Source: CAVTJX01 sp963735175
Lineage (GTDB): Bacteria > Electryoneota > RPQS01
Reading direction: 5' to 3'
DNA length: 64,000 nucleotides
NCBI GenBank assembly: GCA_963735175.1
Contig: CAVTJX010000016.1
Location: forward strand, 558,001-622,000
Of this stretch, positions 45,947 to 56,366 are shown one piece after another. A program made the position numbers and the translations under genes. The stretch's first letter is position 1, and each line of letters begins with the position of its first letter. The notes beneath the pieces were generated by a model. That model saw only the letters and a list, made by a program, of their open reading frames with translations, ran no database searches and had not been told where the DNA came from.

Positions 45947-46826
45947 CAGTTGTTCCGGGACCGGCCGGGCTCGGACGGCGCGACCAGTTCGGTCACGCGG
46001 ACCGCGAAGTTCTCATCCACCACCACGACCTCGCCCTTGGCGAAGATCCGCCCGTTGACGAAGAGATCCACCGGTTCGCCCGAGAGTTTGTCGAGTTCCA
46101 CGACGGAACCGGGCGCCAGGCGAATGATATCGCGGATCAGCATTGTCGTGCGGCCAAGTTCGATGGAGATCGGCAACTCGATATCGAGCACCAGGCCCAT
46201 TTCGCGGGCGGCGTCAGCCTCCTCCACGTCTACCGGGCCGTCGTTATCGGGTTGCTCGAGATGCGTTTCCACGTCGGGATAGCAAGCTGTGCAGAAATCG
46301 GACGAAACCAGGCGCACGATGGTAACAGGCGCGTCAAGACCGAGGACGTGCTGCGTGATGACCCACGGGGTGCCCACGAAATCCGAGGGCCCGAAGTCCA
46401 CCAGGCTGATCTTGATTTCTTCGAAGGAAACGCGATGGCCGATTTCCTTGCTCAGGTCCGCCGAGAACGCCGCCATGACCTCTTTGAACAGGTCGCGCAG
46501 CGGTTCGAGGTGCTCTTCGTACGGAGAAGGGAGCCTTGCCGTCGCCGGTCAGCAGCATATCGGCAAGTGTCGCGCCGGACGGTTTGCTGATGGCGAAGAT
46601 GACGCGGCCCGGGCCGCCGTCGGTGGCGGTGAGGGTCGCGGCCACGACTTCACCGGGCAGCGATGATTTGAAATCCTTGTAATCGAGCGCTTCCGGGCCA
46701 ACTGCGCGAACCGGCACCGGGCGCTCGAGGAAGCTCGACAACGACTGCTCGAAGAATGCTCCGGAATTTCTCTTCCATCGCTTGCAGCTTTTGATCCATC
46801 GCACGGTTGAAGAGGACGTTAGCCAA
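45946..46826 (-). CDS. fliY: FliY/FliN-type switch protein (two extra bases)
   Basis: A TTG at 46826 overlaps the fliM stop, with an alternative ATG at 46799. The N-terminal part (MDQKLQAMEEKF, FFEQSLSSFLERPVPVRAV, VIFAISKPSGATLADMLLTGD) is a CheC/CheX-like region. After +1 corrections near 46755 and 46540 it continues YEEHLEPLRDLFKEVMAAFS. The C-terminal 80 residues are a SpoA domain (LDIELPISIELGRTTMLIRDIIRLAPGSVVELDKLSGEPVDLFVNGRI), which is the FliN core. About 293 residues. It belongs to the C-ring and switches rotation or helps export. Confidence 0.85.
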
Positions 46827-47809
46827 GGTTCAGTTCCTCCATATCGGTAACACGGCGCACGATTCGCACCGCTTTCTTGGATTTACTCAGGCCGGGTTCG
46901 CCCCAGAATTTGACTTTCCCGTGAATCCATACTTTGAGACTTTCATCGCGGCGTTCGTCAAGCCGGATCACGTCGCCCACTCGCAACTGCGAAAGGTCGT
47001 TCATGGCGAGCCGGGTCGTGCCGAGCTGCGCGATCACCGGGAGCTGCGTCAGGCGGATGCGCGACTGCAGCAAGTCACGCTCGCGCCGCGACAGCTTCTT
47101 CGTGGCGACGTTTGACCAGCCGGTGGAAAGGTTCTGGATCAGCGGATCGAGGACGAAATAGGGGAAGCAAAGGTTCATCGGGAAGGTCATGTCGCGAATG
47201 ATGATCTCGAAGGATATCACCGCGGCAGTCTCGCTCGCGGGCGCAATCTGCACGAACTGCGGATTCGATTCGAACGACTCGATGTAGAGGTTCAGCCGGT
47301 AGACGTGCCGCCAGGCTTCCGTGAGAATCGACAACGCCGATTCGACCATCTTGCGCAGAATATTCTGCTCGATAATCGTCAGTTCGCGAATGCCGCCGAC
47401 GCGGCTGCCGCTGCCGCCCAGCAGGCGGTCGACGACGGTGAGCGCGAACTGCGGCGAGATTTCCATGATCGCCGACCCCTTCGAGGTTCTTGGAGGCGAC
47501 GATATAGATGCAGGAAGGCACGGACAGCGACAGCATGTATTCGGAATAGGTGGCCTGGTCGATGGACAGTAGATTGATGTCGACCAGGGTCCGCAGCATG
47601 CTCGAGAGGTAGGTGCCGAAGGAGCGCGAAAAGGAGTCGTGGATCGTGCGCAGCGCGCGCAGTTGATCCTTGGAGATGCGGTCGGGGTGCTTGAAATCGT
47701 AGAGATGGATCGGCCGTTCCTTCGTCTCGATGACGGGCTCGAAGGTCTGCGCGGCGGACACGCTTTTCAGCAGCGCGTCGATCTCTTCCTGGGTAAGTAT
47801 CTTGCTCAT
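46819..47809 (-). CDS. fliM: Motor switch protein FliM (one extra base)
   Basis: Starts SKILTQEEIDALLKSVSA, the CheY-P binding motif of FliM, followed by HLYDFKHPDRISKDQLRALRTIHDSFSRSFGTYLSSMLRT. One G is extra in a GGGG run near 47477. The frame continues IMEISPQFALTVVDRLLGGSG and the C-terminal SpoA region (LSQLRVGDVIRLDERRDESLKVWIHGKVKFWGEPG). About 330 residues. It binds FliG and FliN in the C-ring. Confidence 0.95.
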
Positions 47810-47813
47810 GGGT

Positions 47814-48356
47814 TTACTGCAGTACGTAGCCGCTGAAGACGACGCTGCGCACCGGCGCGCCGTGCAGCCGCTTGTTGACCGCCTCCTTGATTTCCAGCTT
47901 CAAACTGTCCCGCCGGCCCGGATCGGCCAGTTCGTCGAGGTGTTTGGCCGACAGCAACGTGATCAGGGTGTCGCGGATCACGGCGGCGTTCTTGTCCATG
48001 ATTGCCTTGGACTCTTCACCCGCCGGCATCTGCAATCCCATCGTGACGGAGAGGTAGCGGCGGCCGCCGGTCTCGGCGGGATTGATCACGATCTCATCGA
48101 GCATCATCACTTCCGAGTCGTCAGATTCCTCCGCTTCCTCGGCCTTCGCCTCGGATTTGGCGCTGGCGACCGTGGTCTCTGCCGCGAGCGGTCCGCCGCT
48201 GAAGAGCAGGGTCTTCTGCAGGAAGTACGAACCCACCACCTGCGCCAGAATGACGGCGGCAACAATGGCGAATTTGGGGATCGCGAATTTCTTCTTAGCG
48301 GGCGCGGCAACCTCGGGAGCGGCAGGCGGCGCGTCCTGATCCGGTGGTCTGCTCAA
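47814..48356 (-). CDS. fliL: Flagellar basal body-associated protein FliL
   Basis: TTG 48356 with GGAGGA ahead. 180 residues: N-terminal membrane segment (IVAAVILAQVVGSYFL), an acidic linker, and the periplasmic FliL domain (MMLDEIVINPAETGGRRYLSVTMGLQM, IRDTLITLLSAKHLDEL, RLHGAPVRSVVFSGYVLQ). FliL surrounds the stator. It heads the fliL-fliM-fliY unit. No promoter is evident in the 200 bases upstream. Confidence 0.9.
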   Translation of the reverse strand: MSRPPDQDAPPAAPEVAAPAKKKFAIPKFAIVAAVILAQVVGSYFLQKTLLFSGGPLAAETTVASAKSEAKAEEAEESDDSEVMMLDEIVINPAETGGRRYLSVTMGLQMPAGEESKAIMDKNAAVIRDTLITLLSAKHLDELADPGRRDSLKLEIKEAVNKRLHGAPVRSVVFSGYVLQ

Positions 48357-48556
48357 CGAAAGGTCCTCCGAAAATACTGGGAAAGTGGACCCGCGTAACG
48401 CGTCTAAAAAGACGACGGGACCGGGACCGCGACAAAATCAGCCGCCGCGCGATGGGAGCGCGGATTCCGATAGTTTTGTGTGAAGGCAGCGGAGCGAAAG
48501 GGGCAAGCGGAGGACGGGAGGCGGAGGCGCGCGGACGGGGACGGAAGCGGGATGCC

Positions 48557-48586
48557 GGGCGGGGCCGCCGGGAGGCGGCCCCGCCC
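48557..48586 (-). terminator. Strong hairpin after flgE
   Basis: A perfect 13-bp stem (GGGCGGGGCCGCC and its complement) with a 4-base loop starts 13 bases beyond the flgE stop. There is no T-run, so it may end or slow transcription without a canonical tail. The remaining 200 bases to fliL hold no gene that I can see. Confidence 0.6.
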
Positions 48587-48598
48587 TTATCAAGGCGT

Positions 48599-50273
48599 TT
48601 ACCGCTTAAGCTGCGTCACTTCGTTCAGCAGCGAGTCCGCGACGCTGATCACCCTCGAGCTGGCCTGGAAGCCGCGCTGCGCGATAATCATGTCGGTGAA
48701 CTGTTCGGCAAGATCGACCGTCGACAGTTCGAGATAACCGGAGTAAATCTGGTTGACGTTGCCGGCCTCAAGGCCGATCATCGCGTCACCCGAGTTGACG
48801 GTTCCGCGGAAGATGTTCTCGCCGGCGACCTGCAAGCCGGAGGGGTTGGCGAATCGGGCGAGGGCGATCTGTCCCAGGGCGCGGGTCACGCCATTGGAAT
48901 AGCTGCCCGTAATCTTTCCCGTGCCGTCCACCGTGAAGTCGTTCAGAACGCCCATGCCGTGCCCGTTCTGGCTGACGGCGACGGTAGTGCTGGGCGAGGC
49001 AAACTGCGTAATGCCATCAAAGGTGCCGACGGTGCCGCCGTTCAAATCGATGACCATGCCCTGTGCCTGAGGCGGCGTAAAGGACAGCGGTCCGCCTTCG
49101 AAGGCCAACAGACTGCCGTCGGTATTGAAGCGCACCGTGCCGGAGTTGCCGGACAGACGGTCATTGATCGAGTCGATGCCGCCATCGTCAACGGTAACTT
49201 CCCAGTCCCACACGTTACCCTGAGCGACGTCCTGGGTAAAGGTCATTTCCACCTTGTGCTTTTCGCCGCGACTGTCATACACGTAAACCGAGGAGGAGTG
49301 CGTACCGGTGCTCCCGGCTTCCGTATTCACAAAGGTGGGTAACACCATCGCCGAGGCTGTCAAGCCGCCGTCGGTGAAACTGAGCGCGATGGAGGTCGTG
49401 CTGGTGCCCGCCTGGTTATCCCGCAGGATCAACTTTCCGGAGGCGTCAATGCCGAGGGTCGAACCGTCGGTTGCGGCGCTGTCAAATCCCGTGACCGAGT
49501 TAATGCGGTTGATCATGGCGCCAAGGGTCGTGCCGTCATTGGTCGCGCCATAGGTGAAATTCACGCTGACCGCCGCGCCGGTGCGATCGGTGCCGGTGAC
49601 GGTGATCACGTCTCCATCATCCAACGGCGCCGTTACCTGATCGAGGTCGTTGATCAGAAGTGGTCGCCGACGCGGGATTGCTGCCGTGGGTAAAGGCGAT
49701 GGAAGCCGTATAGGTACGGGGCTTGGAGGCATTCGCGTCGAGATTCACGTAACTCTTGATCTCCGATGTCGCGCGAGCCGGATCCTGCTCACTGAAGGGC
49801 AGGCGCAGCGACTCCACGGAAGACGAACTGATGATCACGCCATTCTTGTCGGCCAAACGGCCCAACACGTGGTAGCGGCCACCGGGCGCCAGCAGCGAGC
49901 CGTCGGCGTCAACCTGGAAATTCCCCGAGCGGGTGTAAAACTGGGTGCTGCGCGTCACCCACGACAAACATGCCATCACCCTGAATGGCGAAGTCCATAC
50001 GGTTGCCGGTGTTTTCGAAGTTACCCTGCTTGATAAACGCGGTCGATGGATGACACGCGCATACCGAGTCCGACTTCGATTCCGTTGCGGCCGCCGCGCG
50101 TATCCGACGGCGCATCCGCGCCCTGCATCAACTGGGAGAAACCGGTGGCAAAAGACACGCGGCTGCTCTTGAAGCCGATGGTGTTGACGTTGGCGATGTT
50201 GTCGCCGATGACGTCCATGCGGGTCTGGTGATTAGTCAGTCCCGTCACTGCGCTGAACAGAAGATCGCATCAT
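48599..50273 (-). CDS. flgE: Flagellar hook protein FlgE (four extra bases)
   Basis: Starts at ATG 50273 (GGAGGAACAACTACT upstream). After +1 corrections near 50264, 50040, 49965 and 49665 one frame gives LFSAVTGLTNHQTRMDVIGDNIANVNTIGFKSSRVSF, then TAFIKQGNFENTGNRMDFAIQGDGMFVVG, TQFYTRSGNFQVDADGSLLAP and LLINDLDQVTAPLDD. The C-terminus is typical: GYLELSTVDLAEQFTDMIIAQRGFQASSRVI. About 557 residues. FlgE builds the hook. Four breaks in one gene is the highest density here, shared with flgD. Confidence 0.9.
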
Positions 50274-50342
50274 AGTAGTTGTTCCTCCGCGGGCTTCAGT
50301 CGATCCACCCGCATTGGGCCTCCTACACGAGGACCGGCCCGG

Positions 50343-50739
50343 TTAAACGATTACGGCGCTATCGATTTGTGTGAACACATTGCCGTTCTTTGTGGCGCCA
50401 TCCACCGCGGTGACCACGGTGCGGTTGGCGACACTGACGATGAAAGCAAGATTGTCGACCATCACCAGCGAATCACGGGCGCCCTTTTGGGCGGCCTGCT
50501 GGACGCCGGCTTGCAGCCGCTCCATCTGCGGCGGTGTCAATTGAATCTGCCGCGACAGCAGACGCGACTGCGCATGATGAGAAAAGGTGAGGCTCTGGCC
50601 GCGTTCGAAGCTGGCTGTCGAGCACTTGACCAAATCCGGAATCCTTCCCGGCGGCCGCGCCGGTAGACGCGGGCTGCCGCGCCGGCTCGATGCCGGACGT
50701 TCCGGGAAGCGGCGGCAGACGACGCACGGCGTCAATCAT
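50343..50739 (-). CDS. TIGR02530-type flagellar operon protein (one extra base)
   Basis: After a +1 correction near 50615 the 131-residue protein reads DAVRRLPPLPGTSGIE at the N-terminus and GQSLTFSHHAQSRLLSRQIQLTPPQMERL, GARDSLVMVDNLAFIVSVANRTVVTAVDG, NVFTQIDSAVIV at the C-terminus. That is the signature of the flagellar operon protein family next to flgD/flgE in spirochaetes, Firmicutes and several candidate phyla. The function is not established; it may assist hook export. It starts three bases after the flgD stop. Confidence 0.85.
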
Positions 50740-50742
50740 GGC

Positions 50743-51454
50743 TCAGGCTCCTCCATCAGATTCGGACTCACGAATCAGGGTCACCATGCCCAACTGGACG
50801 GTGATACCGTTGACGACCAGCACCGGCGATCCGTCCACGTAGCGCAGTTCGCTGACGCGGCCTTCAACGTACGGATTGGCGCCAACGCTTGCGCCGTCGG
50901 GATCCTTCGCGATCACATTAAAGGTGTAGTCGCCCTCGGGAACGCGGGCTGCCGTTGTCGGATTTGCAATCCCAGGTAAGCTGCTGCTCGCCTGCGGCTT
51001 GGGCGGTGCCCACGGAAAGCGTGCGCACCAGGACGCCGTCGCTCGTCGCGAATTTCGACCTTGATGTCCGTGGCGGCGGCGTCAAGCGTGTAGGCCATGG
51101 ATTCGTCGCCGGTCGACGCTCACGGTGACAAGATCGGTGTCGGCGCGTACGGTTTTGCCGATCAGGGTCGCGGCCATGGTGTTGCTGAACGTCTGCGCCA
51201 GCAGCAGATCCGTCTGCGAGGCTCTGATCCATGGTCGTGCCTTGCCTTTGCAGTTCCTGCAAGGAGCTGAACTGGGCAAGTTGCGCGGCGAAATCCTGAC
51301 CATCCATCGGATTCATCGGATCCTGTGCGCGAAGCTGAGCGGTCAGCATCTGCAGAAAGTCCGTTTGATCCATCGCATCCGCACGCGAACTGATGCGGTC
51401 CGAGGGCGGCGTCAGCGGTGTCGGGGTGGTTGATGTGACGGAATCCACAGGCAT
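50743..51454 (-). CDS. flgD: Hook-cap/assembly scaffold FlgD (four extra bases)
   Basis: ATG 51454, five bases after the zinc-ribbon gene. N-terminus: QTDFLQMLTAQLRAQDPMNPMDGQDFAAQLAQFSSLQELQ. Then, via +1 shifts near 51230, 51110, 51055 and 50960, ASQTDLLLAQTFSNTMAATLIGKTV, MAYTLDAAATDIKVEI, SDGVLVRTLSVGTAQAAGEQQLTWD and RVPEGDYTFNVIAKDPDGASV, ending in VNGITVQLGMVTLIRES. About 236 residues. FlgD caps the growing hook. The second half is an Ig-like FlgD domain. Confidence 0.88.
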
Positions 51455-51458
51455 GGGT

Positions 51459-51689
51459 TTATCCCAGGTCAAACAGTTTTAGAAACGAGGCGGATGGCTT
51501 ATGGCTGTTCAGGTACTGGTAGAGGGCATAGGTGGACTTGCCCACACTCACCGGCGATTTGCAGAGGCGACAGGTCAACTGATATTCGGCCCGGCCATGG
51601 GGGGTACGACCTCCATGGGAGGTTTCAAAATCCCGCGAGCCACAGGTGCAGATCGGGGCCGAGGTTAAGTTTAGGGTTTTCGTGGCCAT
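51459..51689 (-). CDS. Small zinc-ribbon protein between fliK and flgD
   Basis: 76 residues, with four cysteines in a CxC...CxxC arrangement (APICTCGSRDFETSHGG, YQLTCRLCKSP) that could hold one zinc. The C-terminus is helical (YALYQYLNSHKPSASFLKLFDLG). No family is recognised. It is the first gene after the sigma-54 site and is only five bases from flgD, so it is a genuine member of the hook unit. The role is unknown; binding of RNA, DNA or a protein are all possible. Confidence 0.6.
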   Translation of the reverse strand: MATKTLNLTSAPICTCGSRDFETSHGGRTPHGRAEYQLTCRLCKSPVSVGKSTYALYQYLNSHKPSASFLKLFDLG

Positions 51690-51704
51690 TGCATTAACAG
51701 ATCG

Positions 51705-51720
51705 GGCAAATTACGCGCCA
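51705..51720 (-). promoter_or_regulatory. Sigma-54-type promoter of the flgD-flgE unit
   Basis: The minus strand reads TGGCGC-GTAAT-TTGCC: GG and GC spaced by 10, with one -24 mismatch and one -12 mismatch. The start codon of the zinc-ribbon gene at 51689 is about 15 bases beyond the -12 element, so the leader would be very short. Confidence 0.6.
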
Positions 51721-51801
51721 AGTGCAAGCGGCGACTTAATCTTTTTTCCAGCCTTACTTTAACTTTCGGATGTGAGCGGTTTTTCCAGGGCAAGAATTGC
51801 C

Positions 51802-53987
51802 TCAGGCTACCCATTCGCGTTCGGCCAAGGGCGACCGCCGGACCGAAATCTCCACTGCCGGCTTCTCGGCAGAACGGTCATCTTCCCCGCCGGCTGCCGC
51901 CGTGCTGTCCTGCTCAGCCTGGCGATGACGTTGGGCCAGATTGCGCGGCTCGTGCTGCATTTCGGGCGCACTGGATTCGCCCCGCACGTGTACGTCGAAA
52001 CGCTCAATCCGTAATCCAACGTCAGTGATCATCCGTTCCATGACGCCTCGACCTTCGTTCAGAAGCCTGGGCCACATCGGAACGGCTGGAGCTGATTTCT
52101 ACGGAAACGTCAGCGTGATGCGTAACGATTCGGAAATTGAGCACGCCCAATTCGTCGTGCCGCCATTGGAAGGCAGCCTCGCCCTCGCCCGGGCGAGACA
52201 TTCGCGCCGAGTTAATGGCTTTGGCGGCAAGACTCTGCAATTCACGGATTTGCTCGGGAGAGTAGCGCGGGCGCAGCGGCGCCGATTCCGCCGTCGGGAG
52301 CTGCGATTCATGCGCGGGAGCCGTTTCCACGCTCACCGCGCTTGCCGCGGAATCGGACCGCGTTTCGGCCGAAGCAGCTTTTTCCGGCACCGTCGCTTTG
52401 TGCGCTTCAGCAACGGGCGCTTTCTGCGGGGGCGGATCGCCGAGCTTCACCTGCGAAGCGAGATCGACCGGATGCGCTTTCGTTTCGGCAACCGGCGTGA
52501 CGGCCTTCTTCAACGGAGACTCAGGCAGTGGCAACGCGAATTCGGATACTGACGCCAGTTTGTGCATTCCCGGCTTGGATCCAACCGGCTCTGCCGCTGG
52601 ACTCTGGACCTTACTATTGGCGCCGGGGCGCGGCTTGGAATTCGTCTGTGCATCCGCTTTCACCGGCTCGGCGGTGGCGACAATCACAGGCTCCAGCGAC
52701 TTTTCAGCGGCCGGGATGGGTGTCGCAGTCATCGGTTGCACAGGAGCAGGTTGCGGCGAAACATTCAAGCCCCAGAAGGAACGTGTGACCAGCGGTGGCT
52801 GCTGATGGATTGGGGGATTGTCTGCCAGTGGAGCTTTGACCGGCGGTGCAGACTGGTCTGTCATCGCCGGTTTTTCTACCGGCGAGGGCAGTTCTGTGCG
52901 AAACGATTTGACATCGGGCACTTGACGGTCCACCGGCGCGGACTTGTCCGTGCGGAGCAATTTGGCGTCAGGCATGTGACGGTCCACCAGCGCGACTCGT
53001 TCGATGGGAGCAGTATGATCGGCGGCTGCCGGTTTGACTGCCGGCGACTGCCTATCGGCGCGCGCCGGGGTCTCTACCGCCGTGAAACTGGCTGCTCGCG
53101 CGGTGTTAACCGCCGTCCGTGCATCCATCGGCGCCGGCTTTTTGTCCGCCGCCGGCCGATCGCTTCGTGGCGCGCTTGCCGTTGCCGGTGCGCTTGCGAC
53201 TGCTGTCGCTCCCCTGTGAATAAATTCCGCTTGCGGCATACGGGAATCCGCCCCGCCGAGCCGATCGGTGCGTAGCGCTGCAAGCGGTTGAATCTGATTT
53301 GTCCCGGACGACTGCGGCACGAGCTTGCCCGCAGTTGGTGCCGAAGTATCTACGGTGGCGGTCCGGGTCGTAGGGCGAACCGGTTTCTGAGCGATCGGTT
53401 CCGCGCCCACCGTTGCGTGCCGCGGATTGTCTGCCGCTCGCGCTAACGGGGCTGGATCGCGCTGGAAATTCAGAGCAATCTCCGACTGCCGCTGTTTGGA
53501 CGGCGTCGGCCGCTCGGCGCCGGAGGTAACCACCGGTTGCGGAAAGCGGCTGAATGGGCTTTACCTGCGCGGTGGGCTGCACGTTGTGTTGGCGTGTCAC
53601 CGACCGACGCGATTCCGTGACGTTCGCTTTCAGAGGCACAGAAGGTGACGGCACGGGTGCGGCAAGCGTGATGCCGGCGGTGGTGACTTCCGCAACCGTG
53701 TTCACGCCGGATTTGCGACGTTCAACCGGTTTTTGAGTCGGCGCTTCGGCGGTGGCAGGCTCCGCGGGCAGGCGTTTTGGTTTTGCACTCTTCAACCACG
53801 GTGCGGTGACGGCCGGCGTTTGCGGCGCGATTGTGGCCCGAGGCGACGACGGAGCGGTGACGTTCTTCACCGTCTCCTGCAGCACGCTGAAGAAGCTCGC
53901 GGCGCGCGCCGGAAGCTGGGTAACGCCGCGAAACATTGCCTTGACGGCGCGCGTGGCAAAGGCCGGCAGCAGTTTGGGCGCTTTCAC
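51802..53987 (-). CDS. fliK: Hook-length control protein FliK (two extra bases)
   Basis: GTG 53987 overlaps the stop of the upstream gene. A long Pro/Ala-rich, low-complexity region (about residues 50-560) includes imperfect repeats of the form VDRxxPDxKxxRT near the middle. The last 150 residues carry the Flg_hook domain (PGEGEAAFQWRHDELGVLNFRIVTHHADVSVEISSSRSDVAQ, then after a +1 correction near 52060 LLNEGRGVMERMITDVGLRIERFDVHV). An earlier +1 break is near 53540. About 728 residues. FliK is exported and measures hook length, then signals FlhB. Confidence 0.85.
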
Positions 53988-54619
53988 TATTTCCTTTCCG
54001 CCTGCATGGTGGCGGTGCTCATGCGCAAGGCGACCTGGGCAGCCTGATCGGGCGGCAGCGCCGCCAGCATCCTGCCGGCGGTACGGTCCTTCATGCGCAT
54101 GACGAGGGCTACGATTTGATCGGTGGTTAGCTGCGCCGCGATCGCGGCGGCGGCATCGGGCTTCATTGCCTCGATGGCTTTGGCAAGCTTGGTCATCTCG
54201 GCCGCGCTGTTGGCATCCGTCACCATCGGCGGCTCAGCGAACTCCTCGTCGCTCCCGGCGGGAGCCTCGGCGTCTGTTTCCGTGATACCCGGATCGGCGG
54301 AAGCCGTTTCCGGTTCCGGAGCGGTGGCGGCGGGTAACGAATCCGGAATCTGCGCGAGCGCGGGCAGGGAATCCGGGGGCATAGCCGCGCTGTCGACACG
54401 AGCCGGTTCTGCGGACTGGGCGTCGCCGAGTGCCGCGACACGCAGCGAGTCCACACTGAGCGAATCCGCTCCCGTCCCGGCCATCCCGACGCGCGCGCCC
54501 AGTTTGGGTTGCGTCGTGCTCAGGAAGAAGTACACGCCGACGTTGATGACCACAAACGCGCCGATGTAAATACCGGCGGTCATCAACAGTTTCTTATTCA
54601 AATTCAGTTTCAGCTTCAT
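53987..54619 (-). CDS. MotE/MgtE_N-like flagellar protein
   Basis: ATG 54619 overlaps the fliJ stop by ATGA. One membrane segment (LLMTAGIYIGAFVVINVGVYFFL), then a Ser/Asp/Pro-rich linker (about 35-140) with SLSVDSLRVAALG repeats, and a C-terminal MgtE-N-like helical domain (LAKAIEAMKPDAAAAIAAQLTTDQIVALVMRMKDRTAGRMLAALPPDQAAQVALRM). Proteins of this kind (MotE in rhizobia) lie in the periplasm and stabilise the motor or chaperone MotC; others sit by fliJ with unknown roles. 210 residues. Confidence 0.75.
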   Translation of the reverse strand: MKLKLNLNKKLLMTAGIYIGAFVVINVGVYFFLSTTQPKLGARVGMAGTGADSLSVDSLRVAALGDAQSAEPARVDSAAMPPDSLPALAQIPDSLPAATAPEPETASADPGITETDAEAPAGSDEEFAEPPMVTDANSAAEMTKLAKAIEAMKPDAAAAIAAQLTTDQIVALVMRMKDRTAGRMLAALPPDQAAQVALRMSTATMQAERK

Positions 54620-55059
54620 TCGCTGCTCGCTCGTTTTCGGGATCCAACCTCGTCGAGGATGCGGCCTTCGTCCCGCAGACTCTCGACCGTCCAATCACGG
54701 AAATGCGTTTCCCGCAGTTTCTCCAGCGCTTGTGTATCGCGCCGCGCCGCGACGTAGCGGCCCCGCGCGCCTTCGACGGCTTCCGACTGCGCTTCGACGC
54801 GGCCCGCTTGAAATTCGATGACCCGGCCAATCCGCTGGAGATAACGGCAATTTGTATGTTGCGCCCAGGCGGCGAAGGGTTCACTCACGCTGGCCTGCAT
54901 CTCGGCGAGCTGCAGTTCCTTCTCGCCCGTAAAAAGTTCCAATTTCTCCCGCTCGGCGACCAACCGCTGCTGTTCGCGGCCAAACTCCGCCAGCTTGATT
55001 TTTTCCCGCGCCGCGCGGATGTCAAGCACCCGCTGCAGGCGGAAAGCGAACTTCTTCAT
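54616..55059 (-). CDS. fliJ: Export ATPase coupling protein FliJ
   Basis: 147 residues: KKFAFRLQRVLDIRAAREKIKLAEFGREQQRLVAEREKLELF, an extended coiled coil through the middle, and a C-terminal EKLRETHFRDWTVESLRDEGRILDEVGSRKR. This matches FliJ length and coiled-coil design. It fits into the FliI hexamer and contacts FlhA. Overlaps fliI by ATGA. Confidence 0.9.
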   Translation of the reverse strand: MKKFAFRLQRVLDIRAAREKIKLAEFGREQQRLVAEREKLELFTGEKELQLAEMQASVSEPFAAWAQHTNCRYLQRIGRVIEFQAGRVEAQSEAVEGARGRYVAARRDTQALEKLRETHFRDWTVESLRDEGRILDEVGSRKRASSE

Positions 55060-56366
55060 GCCTTGCCCGCCACCTCTTTCAGCGCCTGGCTCGTGGCGCC
55101 GAAGGACGAGGTTTCATCCATCCGCTGTCTGAGAAAACCGTGAATCGCGGGCATGCGCTCGATGGCTCTGTCGACTTCCGGCCGCGTACCCCGCGCGTAA
55201 GCTCCGATCGAAATCAAATCTTCCGCGTCGGTATACGCCGCAAGCCATTCCTTGACGGCCGCCGCCGCGTCATATTGGCCACGCTCGGTGACGTCAGGCA
55301 TCACCCGGCTGATGCTGGAAAGCACGTCGATCGCCGGATAGTGGTTGCGCGCGGCAATCTTTCGCGACAATACAATGTGGCCGTCGAGAATGCTGCGCAC
55401 CGCGTCGGCCACGGGTTCCGTTTGATCGTCGCCGTCCACCAGCACCGTGTAAAGGGCGGTGATGCTGCCGCGTTCGGCATTGCCCGCGCGTTCGAGAATT
55501 CGGGGGAGTGTGGCAAACACCGAGGGCGGGTAGCCACGCGTGGCGGGCGGTTCGCCGAGGGACAATCCCACCTCGCGCAGAGCGTGGCACATGCGCGTGA
55601 CGCTGTCCAAAAGCAGCAGGACGCGCAGACCCTGGTCGCGGAAATACTCGGCGATGGTCGTGGCTGCCAGGGTGCCTTTAATACGGAGCAGCGGCCAGCG
55701 GTCGGACGTCTCGGTGACCACGACCGCTTTGCGCAGACCTTCGGGACCGAGCGATTGCTCGATGAAGTCGCGCACCTCGCGACCGCGTTCGCCAATCAGT
55801 CCAACCACCACCACATCCGCTTCGGTGAACTTGGCCATCATTCCGAGCAAGACGCTCTTCCCCACTCCACTTCCGGCAAAAATGCCGACGCGCTGGCCTT
55901 CGCCCAGCGTCATCAGGCCGTCGATGGCACGGATACCAACCGACAGTGGCTTGGTAACGCGCTTGCGTCTTAAAGGATGCGGCGCGGCGGCGTGCAACGG
56001 GCGAAATTCCGTAGGAATGATCGGACCCTTGTCGTCGAGCGGTTCCCCCAGAGCGTTAATAACGCGTCCGAGCAGCGCCTGCGAGCAGCCGACGGAAAGT
56101 GGGCGGCCCAGGGCGCGCACTTCGGCGCCGGGCGTCAGCCCGTCGAGTTCGTCGAGGGCCATCAGCAGCGTCGTGGATCCGTTGAATCCTACGACCTCCG
56201 CAAGGCGCAATCGTCCGCCGATACTGACGGCGCAAAGCTCGCCCAGGGTGACGCGCGGCCCCTGCGATTCAATCACCAGCCCGCGCACCCGCTGAACACG
56301 GCCCAAGGTGCGATAGGGCGAAGCGTTCGTAAGCTTGTCCATGGATGTCTGCAGCAGCGATGTCAT
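55056..56366 (-). CDS. fliI: Flagellar export ATPase FliI
   Basis: 436 residues, complete. Walker A GIFAGSGVGKSVLLGMMAKF near residue 165, Walker B RVLLLLDSVTRMCHALREVGLSLGEPPATRGYPPSVFATLPRILERAGN, and the FliI-specific C-terminal region LLSIGAYARGTRPEVDRAIE-like (SIGAYARGTRPEVDRAI). It energises export with FliH and FliJ. ATGA overlap with fliH, after frame correction. Confidence 0.96.
   Translation of the reverse strand: MTSLLQTSMDKLTNASPYRTLGRVQRVRGLVIESQGPRVTLGELCAVSIGGRLRLAEVVGFNGSTTLLMALDELDGLTPGAEVRALGRPLSVGCSQALLGRVINALGEPLDDKGPIIPTEFRPLHAAAPHPLRRKRVTKPLSVGIRAIDGLMTLGEGQRVGIFAGSGVGKSVLLGMMAKFTEADVVVVGLIGERGREVRDFIEQSLGPEGLRKAVVVTETSDRWPLLRIKGTLAATTIAEYFRDQGLRVLLLLDSVTRMCHALREVGLSLGEPPATRGYPPSVFATLPRILERAGNAERGSITALYTVLVDGDDQTEPVADAVRSILDGHIVLSRKIAARNHYPAIDVLSSISRVMPDVTERGQYDAAAAVKEWLAAYTDAEDLISIGAYARGTRPEVDRAIERMPAIHGFLRQRMDETSSFGATSQALKEVAGKA

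Noticed and set aside
48399..48412. Hairpin CGTCT-AAAA-AGACG upstream of fliL as a terminator or attenuator
   Set aside because: The 5-bp stem is too weak and has no following T-run. It is more likely chance in a mixed-sequence leader.
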